Assembly: GCA_026709415.1 (NCBI GenBank)
Contig: JAPOSZ010000027.1
Location: 62,001 to 126,000 of the forward strand
Source: Flavobacteriaceae bacterium
Lineage (GTDB): Bacteria; Bacteroidota; Bacteroidia; Flavobacteriales; Flavobacteriaceae
Length of the DNA stretch: 64,000 nt
Reading direction: 5' to 3'
Part shown: positions 25,726-36,562 of the stretch, one piece after another
Layout of the letters: every line of letters begins with the position of its first letter
Position numbering within the stretch: the stretch's first letter is position 1
Notes under the pieces: generated by a model
Seen by the model: only the letters and a program-made list of their open reading frames with translations
Told to the model about the DNA's origin: nothing
Databases searched by the model: none
Translations under genes and position numbers: made by a program

Positions 25726-28700
25726 TTATCAAAGAGTTGAATTTGATTGCTTTTGGTCCTTTTACCAATAAAACATTATCTTTTCGGAATCGGGGATTAC
25801 ATATTGTTTTTGGACCCAATGAATCTGGAAAAAGTTCTGCATTGAGGGGTCTCAAATCATGGCTTTATGGGATTGATTCTCGAACCAATGACAACTTCAT
25901 TCATCGTTATGAACATTTAAAAATAGGCGGTGTGTTACAAAAAGAAAATGGAGAAATTCTTGAATTTATACGACGTAAAGGAAGTAAAAACACATTGATT
26001 AATTCTGAAGGAAGCCCCTTTGATGAAGATATTTTGCTGCCTTTTCTACAAGGAGTCAGTGATACCCTTTTTACAACTCTTTTTGGAATCAATCATCAGG
26101 AATTACAGCATGGAGGGCAAGAAATTCTCGATCAAAAAGGAGAATTGGGCAAAACCCTTTTTTCAGCAGGTCTTGGTAATTTCAATTTGAAAAAGATTCT
26201 TGATCAACTACAACATGAAACTGATGGTTTATTTAAAAAGGGGGGCTCAAAACCAACAATCAACACCCTAATCAAAAAGTATCAAGATTTAAAAAGAGAG
26301 ATTAAAGACCAATCACTTTCAGTACAAGAATGGGAAAATAGTCAACATGCTCTTGAATCGACTGAAGAAAAACTTCGATCGATTGTTTCTGAACTCAAAG
26401 TGAAACAAGCCCGTTTGAATCAGCTTCAAAGAATTCAAAAGGTTTTTCCAAAACTTTCTCAACTCAAAGAACTCGAAGAAGAATTTAACAACTATAAGAG
26501 CACGATTGTTCTAAAAGATGATTTTAAAAATCGAAGAAGAAAGGCAATGAATGAAAAAGAAAAGGCAGAAATGATATTGAAAAAAATATCCTCTCGACTT
26601 AACAAACTACAAGACAACGATGATACCTTATCCATCAATCAGACATTACTCCATCATTCGGGATCAATCAAAGAGCTTTTCAAAAGACTTGGAGAAGTTC
26701 AAAAAGCAAAAATAGATAGGCCAAAACTAGAGACCAACCTAAAATATTACGCCAATGCAACTAAAGAAATATCAGAAAAAATAAAGCCAGAATTTAGATT
26801 ACAAGATGTCGAAAAGTATCGCTTGATATGTGACCATCTAAAGAAAATACAGGAACTAAGTGAGTTGAAAACCAGCCTTGACAAAGATGATGAAAACAAA
26901 AAATATAGTCTGGAAAAAGAACATATCCATTTAAAAAATGCTCTTAAGGTGTTAAAAGACATTCCTGAATACGAATCTCTAGAAGCATTGCATTCAGAAA
27001 TAATGGCTTCTAGAAAATTAGGGGATTTGGATTCTAGAATCCAATCCGATATTGAAACCATCAATCATCACAAAAATGAATGTCAAATAGATATCGCTCG
27101 ACTTTCTATTTGGAATGGTGATTTACATTCTGTTGGAAGTTTACAACTACCACCAAAAGAAAAGATCACCTTATTTCAAGAAAAATTTAACCATCTTAAA
27201 ACTGAAAAACATCAACTTGAAAAGAAAAAAACAACTTTTCAAGAAGAATTAGAAGTAAACTTGACCTATATCGACGAAACCCAACGCAAAGGAGAGGTTC
27301 CATCTGAAGCCATCTTAAACGACATTCGCTCAAAAAGGGATGACATTTGGCAACTCCTTTATCGACAGTGGATCGAAGATGAGGATATTTCTCATGAAGC
27401 AAATAAATACAAAGAACAAGGTCCCCTAACCGATATTTTTGAAGATCACATCAAGTCTTCTGACGAGTTATCAGACCGATTGAGAAGAGAAGCTGAAGTG
27501 GTTCATAAACTAGCAACCCTTGAATCGAATAGAGAAAGTCTTCAAAGAAAATTGAAGATAGTCAATCAAAAAATAATGAATTTAATAGAGGATGAAAATA
27601 AACTTCAAAAGGACTGGGAAAGTCTGTGGATTACAGTAGATATAAAGCCTTTGACACCTCGTGAAATGGATGTTTGGGTCGATAAATTTGAAAAAATACG
27701 AGATAAGGCTCATGCAATAAACCAACTTCAACGACAACTGTCTCAAAATGAAGCCATTCGAAAAAATCATATTCAAGAATTGAACAAACAATTAAAACAA
27801 TTGAATGGTTCGGTATCAGATTCAGAACAACTCGATACTGTTCTTCAAAAGAGCGAATCACAACATAAAAAAATAGAACGATTTCAGAACCAACGTAGTG
27901 TCTTGACTGACCAGATTAAGAAAAAAGAAAAGGACATCGAGTTATTAAATGTAGAACGCCAGTCAATTACGGCAAAACTTCAAAATTGGAATCATCAATG
28001 GAGTGAATTGATGCAAAGTATTGATTTGCATAGTGATGCTAATCACCTAGATATTAGAGATTTAATCGATAGTTTATCCGATTATTTTGAAAATAAAACC
28101 CAGGAGAAACAATTGAGTCAGCGTATCAATGCCATTGACAGAGATTCTGAAAATTTTACAAATCAAGTAAAAACTCTGATGTTGCAGATAGCACCCGAAC
28201 TCAGTGGAAAAGCAGTAGAAACTATTGTATTGAACCTTGATACCTTATTGACCAAAAATTCAAAAATTTTAACACAACGTCAAAACATTCAAAAGCAAAT
28301 CGAAGATGCTGAAAATGAAAAACTAGAATCAGAAACGATGATTGATTCCATGAATCAAACACTTGAAAACCTATGTGAAGAAGCAGGTTGTGATTATCCT
28401 GAAAAACTCGAAGATGCTGAAAAAGCTTCTGATGAATATCTCGATATTAAAAATAAAATGGACTCTCTAAAACAGCAAATATTGGATCTTGGAGATGGAA
28501 AAACAATCGATGAATTAATCACAGAAGTCAAAAGCATCAATAATATTGACTCTTTACCAGGAGAAATCGATCAACTTAAAAGAGTCATTCAGGATGAACT
28601 TGAAACGAAACGCAATGAATTATCAGTTAAAAAAGGACGTCATTTAACGGAACTGGAACAATTGGACGGTAATGATCAAGTAGCGGAAATGACGAATCAA

Positions 28701-29213
28701 TTAGAATCCATTCTGTCTGCTATTCAATTTCACTCTGAAAGATATGCCCATAGAAAATGGGCTCTTAAAGTATTAAGGGATCAAATTGAAAAATATAGAA
28801 TGGAAAATCAAAGCCCCTTAATCAATCGAGCCAGTGACTATTTTGATTCTTTGACTTTAAATTCATTTGAAAGACTCCGGACTGATTTCAATGAAAAAGA
28901 TGAATCCATTCTCACTGGAATTCGAGCCAATGATGATGTCGTAAGAGTTGAAGGGATGAGTTCTGGGACAAGAGATCAGCTTTATTTGGCATTACGATTA
29001 GCTTCTTTTGAAAAGCACATTCAAAATGGAAGTCTCATGCCTCTTATTTTAGATGATGTCTTGGTTGATTTTGATGATCAGCGATCGCAGTGTGCATTGA
29101 ACGTTTTCGCAGAAATAGCTGAACAAACACAAGTCATTTTGTTTACTCACCATTCCCGAATTATGGAACAATCTGAAAACATAAATGGGATAGCTCATGT
29201 CTATAATCTATGA
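25722..29213 (+). CDS. SbcC/YhaN-like SMC ATPase
   Basis: A 1163-residue ATPase. Walker A FGPNESGKSS is at 30-39 and the C-terminal head has GMSSGTRDQLYLALRLASF and LILDDVLVDFDD; between them are about 900 residues of coiled-coil. NESGKSS and the overall length match YhaN, the partner of YhaO. I did not see an obvious CxxC zinc hook at the coiled-coil apex, unlike Rad50/SbcC. The pair presumably forms a nuclease-ATPase complex in DNA repair or defence. The stop overlaps the start of a small open frame. Confidence 0.88.
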   Translation: MIIKELNLIAFGPFTNKTLSFRNRGLHIVFGPNESGKSSALRGLKSWLYGIDSRTNDNFIHRYEHLKIGGVLQKENGEILEFIRRKGSKNTLINSEGSPFDEDILLPFLQGVSDTLFTTLFGINHQELQHGGQEILDQKGELGKTLFSAGLGNFNLKKILDQLQHETDGLFKKGGSKPTINTLIKKYQDLKREIKDQSLSVQEWENSQHALESTEEKLRSIVSELKVKQARLNQLQRIQKVFPKLSQLKELEEEFNNYKSTIVLKDDFKNRRRKAMNEKEKAEMILKKISSRLNKLQDNDDTLSINQTLLHHSGSIKELFKRLGEVQKAKIDRPKLETNLKYYANATKEISEKIKPEFRLQDVEKYRLICDHLKKIQELSELKTSLDKDDENKKYSLEKEHIHLKNALKVLKDIPEYESLEALHSEIMASRKLGDLDSRIQSDIETINHHKNECQIDIARLSIWNGDLHSVGSLQLPPKEKITLFQEKFNHLKTEKHQLEKKKTTFQEELEVNLTYIDETQRKGEVPSEAILNDIRSKRDDIWQLLYRQWIEDEDISHEANKYKEQGPLTDIFEDHIKSSDELSDRLRREAEVVHKLATLESNRESLQRKLKIVNQKIMNLIEDENKLQKDWESLWITVDIKPLTPREMDVWVDKFEKIRDKAHAINQLQRQLSQNEAIRKNHIQELNKQLKQLNGSVSDSEQLDTVLQKSESQHKKIERFQNQRSVLTDQIKKKEKDIELLNVERQSITAKLQNWNHQWSELMQSIDLHSDANHLDIRDLIDSLSDYFENKTQEKQLSQRINAIDRDSENFTNQVKTLMLQIAPELSGKAVETIVLNLDTLLTKNSKILTQRQNIQKQIEDAENEKLESETMIDSMNQTLENLCEEAGCDYPEKLEDAEKASDEYLDIKNKMDSLKQQILDLGDGKTIDELITEVKSINNIDSLPGEIDQLKRVIQDELETKRNELSVKKGRHLTELEQLDGNDQVAEMTNQLESILSAIQFHSERYAHRKWALKVLRDQIEKYRMENQSPLINRASDYFDSLTLNSFERLRTDFNEKDESILTGIRANDDVVRVEGMSSGTRDQLYLALRLASFEKHIQNGSLMPLILDDVLVDFDDQRSQCALNVFAEIAEQTQVILFTHHSRIMEQSENINGIAHVYNL

Positions 29214-29359
29214 TGACTGAACACGATATCTTCATCAGTCAAAATACCTTCTATCAAAATCTATGTGGAAAGAGATCTATCTCATACAGAAAACAAAATG
29301 GGTTATTAAAAGTTTTTGAAACGGTTCCCATTCTTAGAATAGGGATTGACCAAGTTTAA
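29213..29359 (+). CDS. Possible small coupled protein, 48 residues
   Basis: An ATG shares its first base with the last base of the YhaN stop (TGATG), and the frame runs for 48 codons beginning MTEHDIFISQNTFYQNL. There is no recognised domain, signal or repeat. The overlapping start suggests possible translational coupling, but short frames also occur by chance. Confidence 0.25.
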   Translation: MTEHDIFISQNTFYQNLCGKRSISYRKQNGLLKVFETVPILRIGIDQV

Positions 29360-29652
29360 GTTATATCCATGAGTTGTCTGGTTGATGTCGTACTAGCAAC
29401 TTGGACATGGCATCACAACCATTCTAATTGATGACACTTTTTGCATGGTAACATATGTGTTTTCGACCTCTCTTTTATCTCATGATGCTTGTTCATTGAT
29501 AGGACTTAATGACAATGACTATGAAATATTGCCGTTCATTCGTGACAATAAATATAAATTTTAATCTTTATTTTATTACAATTATTTTAAGATTTATCCC
29601 TTATTTTTATTCATAATGATTACCTTGCCTTTCTTATTCAAAAGAATAAACC
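29360..29652. other. AT-rich intergenic region
   Basis: About 290 bases between the YhaN cluster and the DUF4143 gene, with a very AT-rich last 100 bases. I see no gene, clear terminator or consensus promoter. Confidence 0.35.
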
Positions 29653-31011
29653 TTGGTATTTAAACGTCATTTAGTAGAAAAACTGAAGGAGTGGAAATCA
29701 AGCACTGAAAGAAAACCACTTATTTTAAGGGGAGCAAGACAAGTGGGTAAAACCACTTTAATCACTGAATTTTCGAAATTCTATCGACAAAAAATAATCA
29801 TCAACCTTGAAGAAACAGACAATCGAAAAATATTCGATCAAACAGATGATGTCCATCAAATTCTCGAGAACTTATTTTTCATAAACGGTCTCAATTCAGG
29901 TTATATTGAGGATACTCTGCTATTTTTAGATGAAATTCAAGAGGCTCCAAAAGCGATACAACTCCTTAGATATTTCTTTGAATACCTACCTCAACTTCAT
30001 GTCATTGCAGCTGGATCTCTTTTAGAGTTTGCGCTTAAAGATGTGAAAAGTTTTCCTGTAGGTCGAGTAGAATTTTTATATATCCACCCCTTAAATTTTA
30101 CTGAATACTTGATGGCTAATGAAAAAGAAATGGCTATTAAGCAATTAAATCATATCCCAATCAAATCATTTGCACACAATGAATTAATGCGGATTTTCAA
30201 TAGATACCTGATCATCGGAGGTATGCCAGAAATTATCAAAAAAGAAATTCAAGGAAAAATGTTAGGGGATTTGGTTAAAACTTATGAAGGAATTTGGATG
30301 ACATATGCAAATGATTTTGAAAAATATGCCTCCAACAACACTATAAAATCGGTATCAAGACATCTCATGTCAAATACTCCCTATTTTATTGATCAGAGAA
30401 TCAAATTCCAAAATTTTGGAAAATCAGATTATAAATCAAGAGAGGTAAGCCAAGTATTCAGAAGATTAAGTGAATCTCAGATTATCCGTTTGGTCTATCC
30501 AACAACATCTGTTGAGCCACCAATTATTCCAGATTATAGAAAATCCCCTAAGCTTCAATTTTTAGATATTGGGATATTAAATCATCTGCTTGAAATTCAA
30601 GGTCAAATGTTATCTATAGAAGATTTAAGTGGTTTTTACAGAGGCTCATTAATACCTCAAATCATTTTTCAAGAATTAATTTCTATGAATCATTTGACGA
30701 ATCATATACCTAAGTTTTGGGTGCGGACAAAAAATCAATCTTCATCGGAGGTTGATCTTGTACAAATAGCCCATGGCAAAATGATTCCTATTGAAATCAA
30801 ATCTGGAAAATCTGGAAAACTCAAGTCTTTACACCAGTTCATCGAGGCATGCGACCATCCATACGCCATGCGTATTTATGGGGGTGAGTTTTTCATTGAA
30901 AAAACCCAAACTCCTAAAGGAAAGCCTTTTCTTCTAATGAGTCTCCCCTACTATTTAGGGACAAAACTGCACGATTATCTTTCTTATTTTGTTCAGAATT
31001 ATAACATTTGA
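29653..31011 (+). CDS. AAA_14/DUF4143 ATPase
   Basis: A 452-residue protein starting at a TTG. Walker A GARQVGKTT is at 27-35 and Walker B LLFLDEIQE near 92; the C-terminal third is DUF4143, with SSEVDLVQ and IPIEIKSGK, which resembles a PD-(D/E)XK nuclease-like fold. Such proteins are common in Bacteroidota, often in many copies and horizontally moved; their role is unknown, though nuclease-like or defence roles have been suggested. It stands alone between the YhaON pair and the hydroxy-acid dehydrogenase. Confidence 0.85.
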   Translation: MVFKRHLVEKLKEWKSSTERKPLILRGARQVGKTTLITEFSKFYRQKIIINLEETDNRKIFDQTDDVHQILENLFFINGLNSGYIEDTLLFLDEIQEAPKAIQLLRYFFEYLPQLHVIAAGSLLEFALKDVKSFPVGRVEFLYIHPLNFTEYLMANEKEMAIKQLNHIPIKSFAHNELMRIFNRYLIIGGMPEIIKKEIQGKMLGDLVKTYEGIWMTYANDFEKYASNNTIKSVSRHLMSNTPYFIDQRIKFQNFGKSDYKSREVSQVFRRLSESQIIRLVYPTTSVEPPIIPDYRKSPKLQFLDIGILNHLLEIQGQMLSIEDLSGFYRGSLIPQIIFQELISMNHLTNHIPKFWVRTKNQSSSEVDLVQIAHGKMIPIEIKSGKSGKLKSLHQFIEACDHPYAMRIYGGEFFIEKTQTPKGKPFLLMSLPYYLGTKLHDYLSYFVQNYNI

Positions 31012-31151
31012 TAATTTTTAGTTAGAATGAATATTAGTATTTTGATTAACCGTTTAAAGCCATGATCATGGGATTGATAACCATTAAAATTGAAACACAG
31101 AACTTGCAATATGTTGACGCGAAATAGGCAAAGAATAACTTTTAACTTTCA

Positions 31152-32309
31152 ATGAAAACCTCTGAATTCAATACCCAATATCCCTCGACTCAATACCTCA
31201 GACAAAAAGCTAAAAAACGAATACCAAAATTCGCGTTTGAATATTTAGATGGGGGGTGCAACGAGGAAATCAATTTGTGGAAAAATATAAGTGATATCCA
31301 GAATATCGAATTCATTCCAAAATACATCACTCAAAAAAAATCAGTCGATTTAAGTTGTCGATTGTTTGATGAAACTTATGAAGCTCCATTTGGTATTGCC
31401 CCAGTTGGACTTCAAGGGCTGATTTGGCCAAAATCATGTCAGATACTAGCTCATGCTGCACACCATCACAACATTCCTTTCGTGTTGAGTACCGTAAGCA
31501 CTTCAGATATTGAAACCATTTCCAAAATCACCCAAGGAAAAGCATGGTTCCAACTGTACCATCCAGCAGAACAAAAGGTGACAGATGATATTCTCCATAG
31601 AGCACAAATTGCAGGAATCAAAACCTTAGTCCTATTGAGTGATGTCCCATCTTTTGGTCTTCGTTATAAAGACATCAAAAATGGGTTGTCCATGCGACCC
31701 AAAATGTCATTCAATAATTTTATTCAAATTTTAAAGAGTCCATCCTGGGCATGGAATACATTAATGAAAGGAAAACCCAATTTTGATTTACTCAAACCCT
31801 ATATGCCCCCACATCTTTCATTGAAAAGACTGGGCGAATACATGAACAATACTTTTGATGGAAAATTGACTCCAGAAAAAATAAGGAGAATACGGAATCA
31901 ATGGAAAGGAAACCTGATTGTTAAAGGCATTGCCTCTGAACACGATATTGAGAAGTGTATTGAATTAGGCGTGGATGGGGTGATCGTTTCCAACCACGGA
32001 GGGCGACAAATTGATGCCGGTGAATCGAGTTTTCATTCGATGCTCCGGCTTATCAGAAAATATAAAAATGAAGTTCCCATCATGATGGATGGGGGTATTC
32101 GATCTGGTGTCGATATTGCTAGGGTTTTAGCCTGTGGAGCATCCTATGTATTTATGGGAAGACCTTTTATGTATGGCGTAGGCGCCCTGGGGAAAAATGG
32201 TGGAAATCATACGATTAGTATGTTCAAAGGACAACTTGAACAAGTCATGGATCAGTTAGGGTGTCACCAAGTGGAACATCTTTCCGAATTTCTGAAACAA
32301 GACGGATAA
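31152..32309 (+). CDS. FMN-dependent alpha-hydroxy-acid dehydrogenase (LldD-like)
   Basis: A 385-residue flavoprotein of the lactate dehydrogenase/glycolate oxidase family. FMN-binding PFGIAPVGLQGLIWP is near the start, the catalytic base H282 lies in SNHGGRQID, and MMDGGIRSGVDIARVL and ACGASYVFMGRPF bind the phosphate. It oxidises an L-2-hydroxy acid such as lactate. It ends three bases before uxuA, so it probably belongs to the uronate catabolism operon; its substrate may then be a hydroxy acid or sugar acid other than lactate. Confidence 0.85.
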   Translation: MKTSEFNTQYPSTQYLRQKAKKRIPKFAFEYLDGGCNEEINLWKNISDIQNIEFIPKYITQKKSVDLSCRLFDETYEAPFGIAPVGLQGLIWPKSCQILAHAAHHHNIPFVLSTVSTSDIETISKITQGKAWFQLYHPAEQKVTDDILHRAQIAGIKTLVLLSDVPSFGLRYKDIKNGLSMRPKMSFNNFIQILKSPSWAWNTLMKGKPNFDLLKPYMPPHLSLKRLGEYMNNTFDGKLTPEKIRRIRNQWKGNLIVKGIASEHDIEKCIELGVDGVIVSNHGGRQIDAGESSFHSMLRLIRKYKNEVPIMMDGGIRSGVDIARVLACGASYVFMGRPFMYGVGALGKNGGNHTISMFKGQLEQVMDQLGCHQVEHLSEFLKQDG

Positions 32310-32312
32310 CTT

Positions 32313-33488
32313 ATGACATCGAAAAGTGGATTTCTCAGTCATTCCATGAGATGGTACGGACCCAGAGATTATATCAAGCTTGAAACCCTTAAAAACCATG
32401 GTATCAAAAATATCGTTTCGAGCTTGCATGATATTCCCGTGGGCAAAATATGGACATTAGACGAGATCAAATCATATCAATCTTTTATTCAAAAATCAGG
32501 ATTCAAATGGACCGTTGTTGAATCACTCCCTGTTCATGAAGATATCAAAACACAAGCAAAAGGGTTTAAACACAAAATTGATAACTATAAAAAAAGCATC
32601 GAAAATTTAGCCAGTCAAAACATTCGCACCATCACCTATAACTTCATGCCTGTATTGGACTGGTTGAGGACTCATCACAGAAAACCATATAAAAACAAAG
32701 GATTCACTCTGAGTTTTAATAGACACCACATGGTTTATTTTGACTTATATCACCTAAGACCCAAAACATCTAAAAAATGGTATACTGAAAAAGAACAAGA
32801 AATCGCTTTTAATCTGAATGAAAAGCTTAGTAACAAACAAAAGACAACGCTCGTTAAAAGTATCTTACAAGGTTTACCTGGTGATTCAGAAAATTTCACA
32901 ATGGATTCCATGCTGAAGTTGATGGAACCGTATACATCCATCGATAAAAAACAACTCCAAGAGCATTTACTTTATTTTTTAGATCAAATGATTCCCGTTG
33001 CACAAGAAAATGGAGTCAACATGGTGATCCATCCGGATGACCCACCTTTTTCTGTTTTAGGACTTCCTAGAATTGTAGGAACTGAAAATGATTTGACCGA
33101 AATTTTTGAATCAAATCCTAGTTTATCCAATGGTTTGTGCTTTTGCAGTGGTTCATTGGGGTCTCATCATGAAAATGATGTCCTCAAGATTTACTCCAAA
33201 CATGCCCATCGCATTCACTTTTTACATCTCAGAAATGTAAAAAAAAGAAAAACATATCACTTTTTTGAAACAGATATTTTTGAAGGTGATGTGAAAATGA
33301 AAAAACTGATGCAATTGATTTACAATCATTATCAAACAAATTCACTGAAAGTTCCCATGAGACCAGATCATGGACTATTGCTTCATGAAGAATCTCGTTT
33401 AAACGTTTATCCAGGATACTCTTTAATGGGGAGGCTAGAATCACTTGAAGAATTGAAACATTTAGAAAATGAAATCGGGTCAACTTGA
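32313..33488 (+). CDS. uxuA: D-mannonate dehydratase
   Basis: A 391-residue protein, the normal UxuA length. MRWYGPRD at the start, HPDDPPFSVLGLPRI, the metal site motif CSGSLG and RPDHG near the end are all characteristic. It dehydrates D-mannonate to 2-keto-3-deoxygluconate, the step after glucuronate is isomerised and reduced; KduD makes the same product from unsaturated uronates. It starts three bases after the hydroxy-acid dehydrogenase gene. No mannonate oxidoreductase or uronate isomerase is in the window. Confidence 0.93.
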   Translation: MTSKSGFLSHSMRWYGPRDYIKLETLKNHGIKNIVSSLHDIPVGKIWTLDEIKSYQSFIQKSGFKWTVVESLPVHEDIKTQAKGFKHKIDNYKKSIENLASQNIRTITYNFMPVLDWLRTHHRKPYKNKGFTLSFNRHHMVYFDLYHLRPKTSKKWYTEKEQEIAFNLNEKLSNKQKTTLVKSILQGLPGDSENFTMDSMLKLMEPYTSIDKKQLQEHLLYFLDQMIPVAQENGVNMVIHPDDPPFSVLGLPRIVGTENDLTEIFESNPSLSNGLCFCSGSLGSHHENDVLKIYSKHAHRIHFLHLRNVKKRKTYHFFETDIFEGDVKMKKLMQLIYNHYQTNSLKVPMRPDHGLLLHEESRLNVYPGYSLMGRLESLEELKHLENEIGST

Positions 33489-33590
33489 ATTCATTGATCC
33501 CAATAATTTATCATTTTACATTCTTCATGTGAAATGAATACGATTGATATGCATGCCTTGATTTTATAGCTTTCAATGAACGATTGACAC

Positions 33591-35072
33591 ATGTACTCCT
33601 TAGGCTATGATTTAGGAAGTTCTTCATTAAAGATTTCTATTGTCGATGCTCAGTACCATAATGAAGTTTCGACTATCAAAGAACCAACCACCGCTTTTTC
33701 TATAGAATCCGAACATCCTCATTGGGCAGAACAAAATCCAGAATTATGGTGGGACTATTTGTGCCTTGGTACCAAAAAGATTTTAAAACAAAATGATATT
33801 GATGCCACTGAAATATGTAGTATCGGTATTTCCTACCAAATGCACGGTTTGGTGATGATTGATGCTAGAGGAAAACCACTTGGGAATGCCATCATTTGGT
33901 GTGATAGCAGAGCCGTTCAAACCGGAATTGATATTGAAAGTCTTTTACCGCCTCGATACTGTAGCCATTCATTGTTAAACTCTCCAGGTAATTTTACCTT
34001 TTCAAAATTGAAATGGGTCAAAGACTATCAACCAGAGATTTATGAAAAAATGCGTCATTTTATGCTCCCTGGAGATTACCTATCTTTTAAACTTACTGGC
34101 AACATCAACACAACAGTCAATGGATTGACGGAAGGCATCTTATGGGACTATCCAAATCATCAATTGGCTCACACTTTGTTCGATAGATTTGAAATTGATG
34201 CTGGATTTTGTCCAGAAATTGTTGCTAATTTCGATTCACAAGGACATATCACCAAAAGAGCAGCCCAGGAAACTGGATTGACAGTGGGTATTCCAATAAG
34301 GTATCGATCTGGCGATCAACCCAATAATGCTTTTTCATTAGGGGTTTTTGACGGTGGAGAAATAGCAGCCACCTGTGGTACTTCCGGAGTTTTTTATGTC
34401 ATAGAAGACTCCTTAAAAACTAAAAAGGGATATGGTTTCAATTATTTTGCCCATGTCAATCATCAAAAGAGTCATCCTAGAATCGGAAAGTTACTTTGCA
34501 TTAATGGTGCTGGATTCGCCTATCATTGGCTCAAAGAAATTTTGAATCAAAAAGATTTTAATCAGTTGAACGAACTCGCAGAAAAAGTCTCAATAGGTTC
34601 TGATGGATTGATATCATTAACTTTTGGAAATGGTGCAGAAAGGATGTTAGGTAACAAAAATTTAGGAGCCTCCTTTTCCAATTTAAATTTTAATAGACAC
34701 CATTTAGGTCACTTGGCAAGGGCTACTATTGAAGGAATCGCATTTGCATTTGTTTACGGATATGAACTCCTGAATAAAAGCAAAGATGCAATAAAAACAC
34801 TGCGAGCAGGTAATGATAATCTCTTTCAATCAAAAATATTTTCTAGTACGTTGTGTACTTTAATCCAATACCCCATTGAAATCATCAATACAACTGGTGC
34901 CACAGGGGCAGCCAGGGCTTCCCTACTGAAAATGGGAGCGCTTCATGACATCAAAAAAATGCTCCGTGTCAATGATCGGTTTAAGGTGTACTACCCTGAT
35001 TCTGAAAAACACGAGCAGTACCTCAAGGCATACCAAAACTGGAAAGAACAACTACTCCAACAGTGTAGGTAA
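33591..35072 (+). CDS. xylB: Xylulokinase
   Basis: A 493-residue FGGY-family kinase. The N-terminal phosphate loop LGYDLGSSSLKISIVD, HPHWAEQNPELWW, and the substrate-binding YQMHGLV are typical; the catalytic D242 lies in SGDQPNNAFSLG. It phosphorylates D-xylulose with ATP. The next gene, 11 bases on, is xylose isomerase, which supplies the substrate, so the two form an isomerase/kinase pair, here in kinase-first order. Confidence 0.92.
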   Translation: MYSLGYDLGSSSLKISIVDAQYHNEVSTIKEPTTAFSIESEHPHWAEQNPELWWDYLCLGTKKILKQNDIDATEICSIGISYQMHGLVMIDARGKPLGNAIIWCDSRAVQTGIDIESLLPPRYCSHSLLNSPGNFTFSKLKWVKDYQPEIYEKMRHFMLPGDYLSFKLTGNINTTVNGLTEGILWDYPNHQLAHTLFDRFEIDAGFCPEIVANFDSQGHITKRAAQETGLTVGIPIRYRSGDQPNNAFSLGVFDGGEIAATCGTSGVFYVIEDSLKTKKGYGFNYFAHVNHQKSHPRIGKLLCINGAGFAYHWLKEILNQKDFNQLNELAEKVSIGSDGLISLTFGNGAERMLGNKNLGASFSNLNFNRHHLGHLARATIEGIAFAFVYGYELLNKSKDAIKTLRAGNDNLFQSKIFSSTLCTLIQYPIEIINTTGATGAARASLLKMGALHDIKKMLRVNDRFKVYYPDSEKHEQYLKAYQNWKEQLLQQCR

Positions 35073-35083
35073 TTAATTATTTT

Positions 35084-36391
35084 ATGGCATACTTTAAAAA
35101 CATTGGAAAAATAAAATTCGAAGGTAGAAATTCGGATAATCCACTTTCTTTCAAATATTATAATGCTCAACAAATAGTGGCTGGTAAAACAATGGCTGAG
35201 CATTTCAAATTTGCCGTTGCCTATTGGCATACATTCTGCGGTCTTGGCATCGACCCCTTTGGGTTAGCAACTCAATTTTATCCATGGAATCAGGCTAAAG
35301 ATTTCAAAACGAAAGCCTTCCATAAAGCAGATGCTGCCTTTGAGTTTTTAGATAAAATGGGATTTGACTATTTCTGTTTTCATGATTTTGATCTCATCGA
35401 AGAAGGTCCAACGCAACTCGAATCAGAAAAAAGATTAGAAACAATCAGTGATTATATCTTGGATCATTTAAAAGCGAGTCATAAAAAAGTGCTTTGGGGG
35501 ACGGCAAATTGTTTTTCCAATCCCATTTATATGAATGGAGCGGCAACCAATCCAGACTTTTCCGTAGTCGCTAGAGTCGGTGCTCAATTGAAAATGGCTC
35601 TGGACATCACCATCAAACTTGGAGGAGAAAATTATGTGTTTTGGGGTGGTCGAGAAGGATATATGTCTTTATTGAATACCGATATATCTAAAGAATTAGA
35701 TCACTTGGGTATTTTATTGACGATGGTAAAAGATTATGCAAGAAAACAAGGTTTTAGAGGCACTTTTTTTATCGAACCAAAACCGATGGAGCCCATGAAA
35801 CATCAATATGATTTTGATGCTTCAACCACTATTGGTTTTATAAAAAAATATGGTCTTGAAAAAGATTTTAAACTCAACATCGAAATCAATCATGCGACTT
35901 TGGCTCAACATTCATTTGACCATGAATTAGCTATAGCAACGAGTGAAAATATGTTGGGCAGTATCGATGCCAATCGAGGGGATTATCAAAATGGATGGGA
36001 TACAGATCAATTTCCAAACAATATCAATGAATTGACACGCACCATGCTCATTATTTTGCAAGCTGGTGGATTTCAAGGAGGTGGCATTAATTTTGATGCC
36101 AAGCTTCGAAGAAATTCAACCGATTTAGAAGATTTATTTCATGCCCATATAGGTGGTGCTGATGTTTTTGCAAGAGCTTTGCTTATTGCCGATTCTATTT
36201 TACAAAACGGGCAATATCAAAAACATAGAGAGCAACGGTATGCTTCTTTTGATACTAAAGAAGGAAGAAAATTTAGGGCTAAAGAACTGGTATTGGAAGA
36301 CTTGTATGCTATAGCTACTAGTAATCCACCACCAAAATCAATCAGTGGCAAACAAGAAATGCTTGAAAACTGGATCAACCGATTTATCTAA
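35084..36391 (+). CDS. xylA: Xylose isomerase
   Basis: A 435-residue class II xylose isomerase. The catalytic H100 and D103 lie in FCFHDFDL, and VFWGGREGY and EPKPMEPMKHQYDFD supply metal ligands. It interconverts D-xylose and D-xylulose. It is the last gene of a run that starts with the hydroxy-acid dehydrogenase and continues through uxuA and xylB, implying joint use of xylose and uronate from the same polysaccharide. Confidence 0.95.
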   Translation: MAYFKNIGKIKFEGRNSDNPLSFKYYNAQQIVAGKTMAEHFKFAVAYWHTFCGLGIDPFGLATQFYPWNQAKDFKTKAFHKADAAFEFLDKMGFDYFCFHDFDLIEEGPTQLESEKRLETISDYILDHLKASHKKVLWGTANCFSNPIYMNGAATNPDFSVVARVGAQLKMALDITIKLGGENYVFWGGREGYMSLLNTDISKELDHLGILLTMVKDYARKQGFRGTFFIEPKPMEPMKHQYDFDASTTIGFIKKYGLEKDFKLNIEINHATLAQHSFDHELAIATSENMLGSIDANRGDYQNGWDTDQFPNNINELTRTMLIILQAGGFQGGGINFDAKLRRNSTDLEDLFHAHIGGADVFARALLIADSILQNGQYQKHREQRYASFDTKEGRKFRAKELVLEDLYAIATSNPPPKSISGKQEMLENWINRFI

Positions 36392-36562
36392 TGGGATTCT
36401 TTTTCAATAAACGATAACTCTTTTCTTTATCTATAAAACGCTCCCAATGTTTTTGTATGAATATTTTAAAACAACACTTATAAAACCAATCGAATCAACT
36501 CATTTCATTTCCAATCTTTCATAGATTCGATTGAATTCATCAATCTTTTTCCTAAGTCACTC

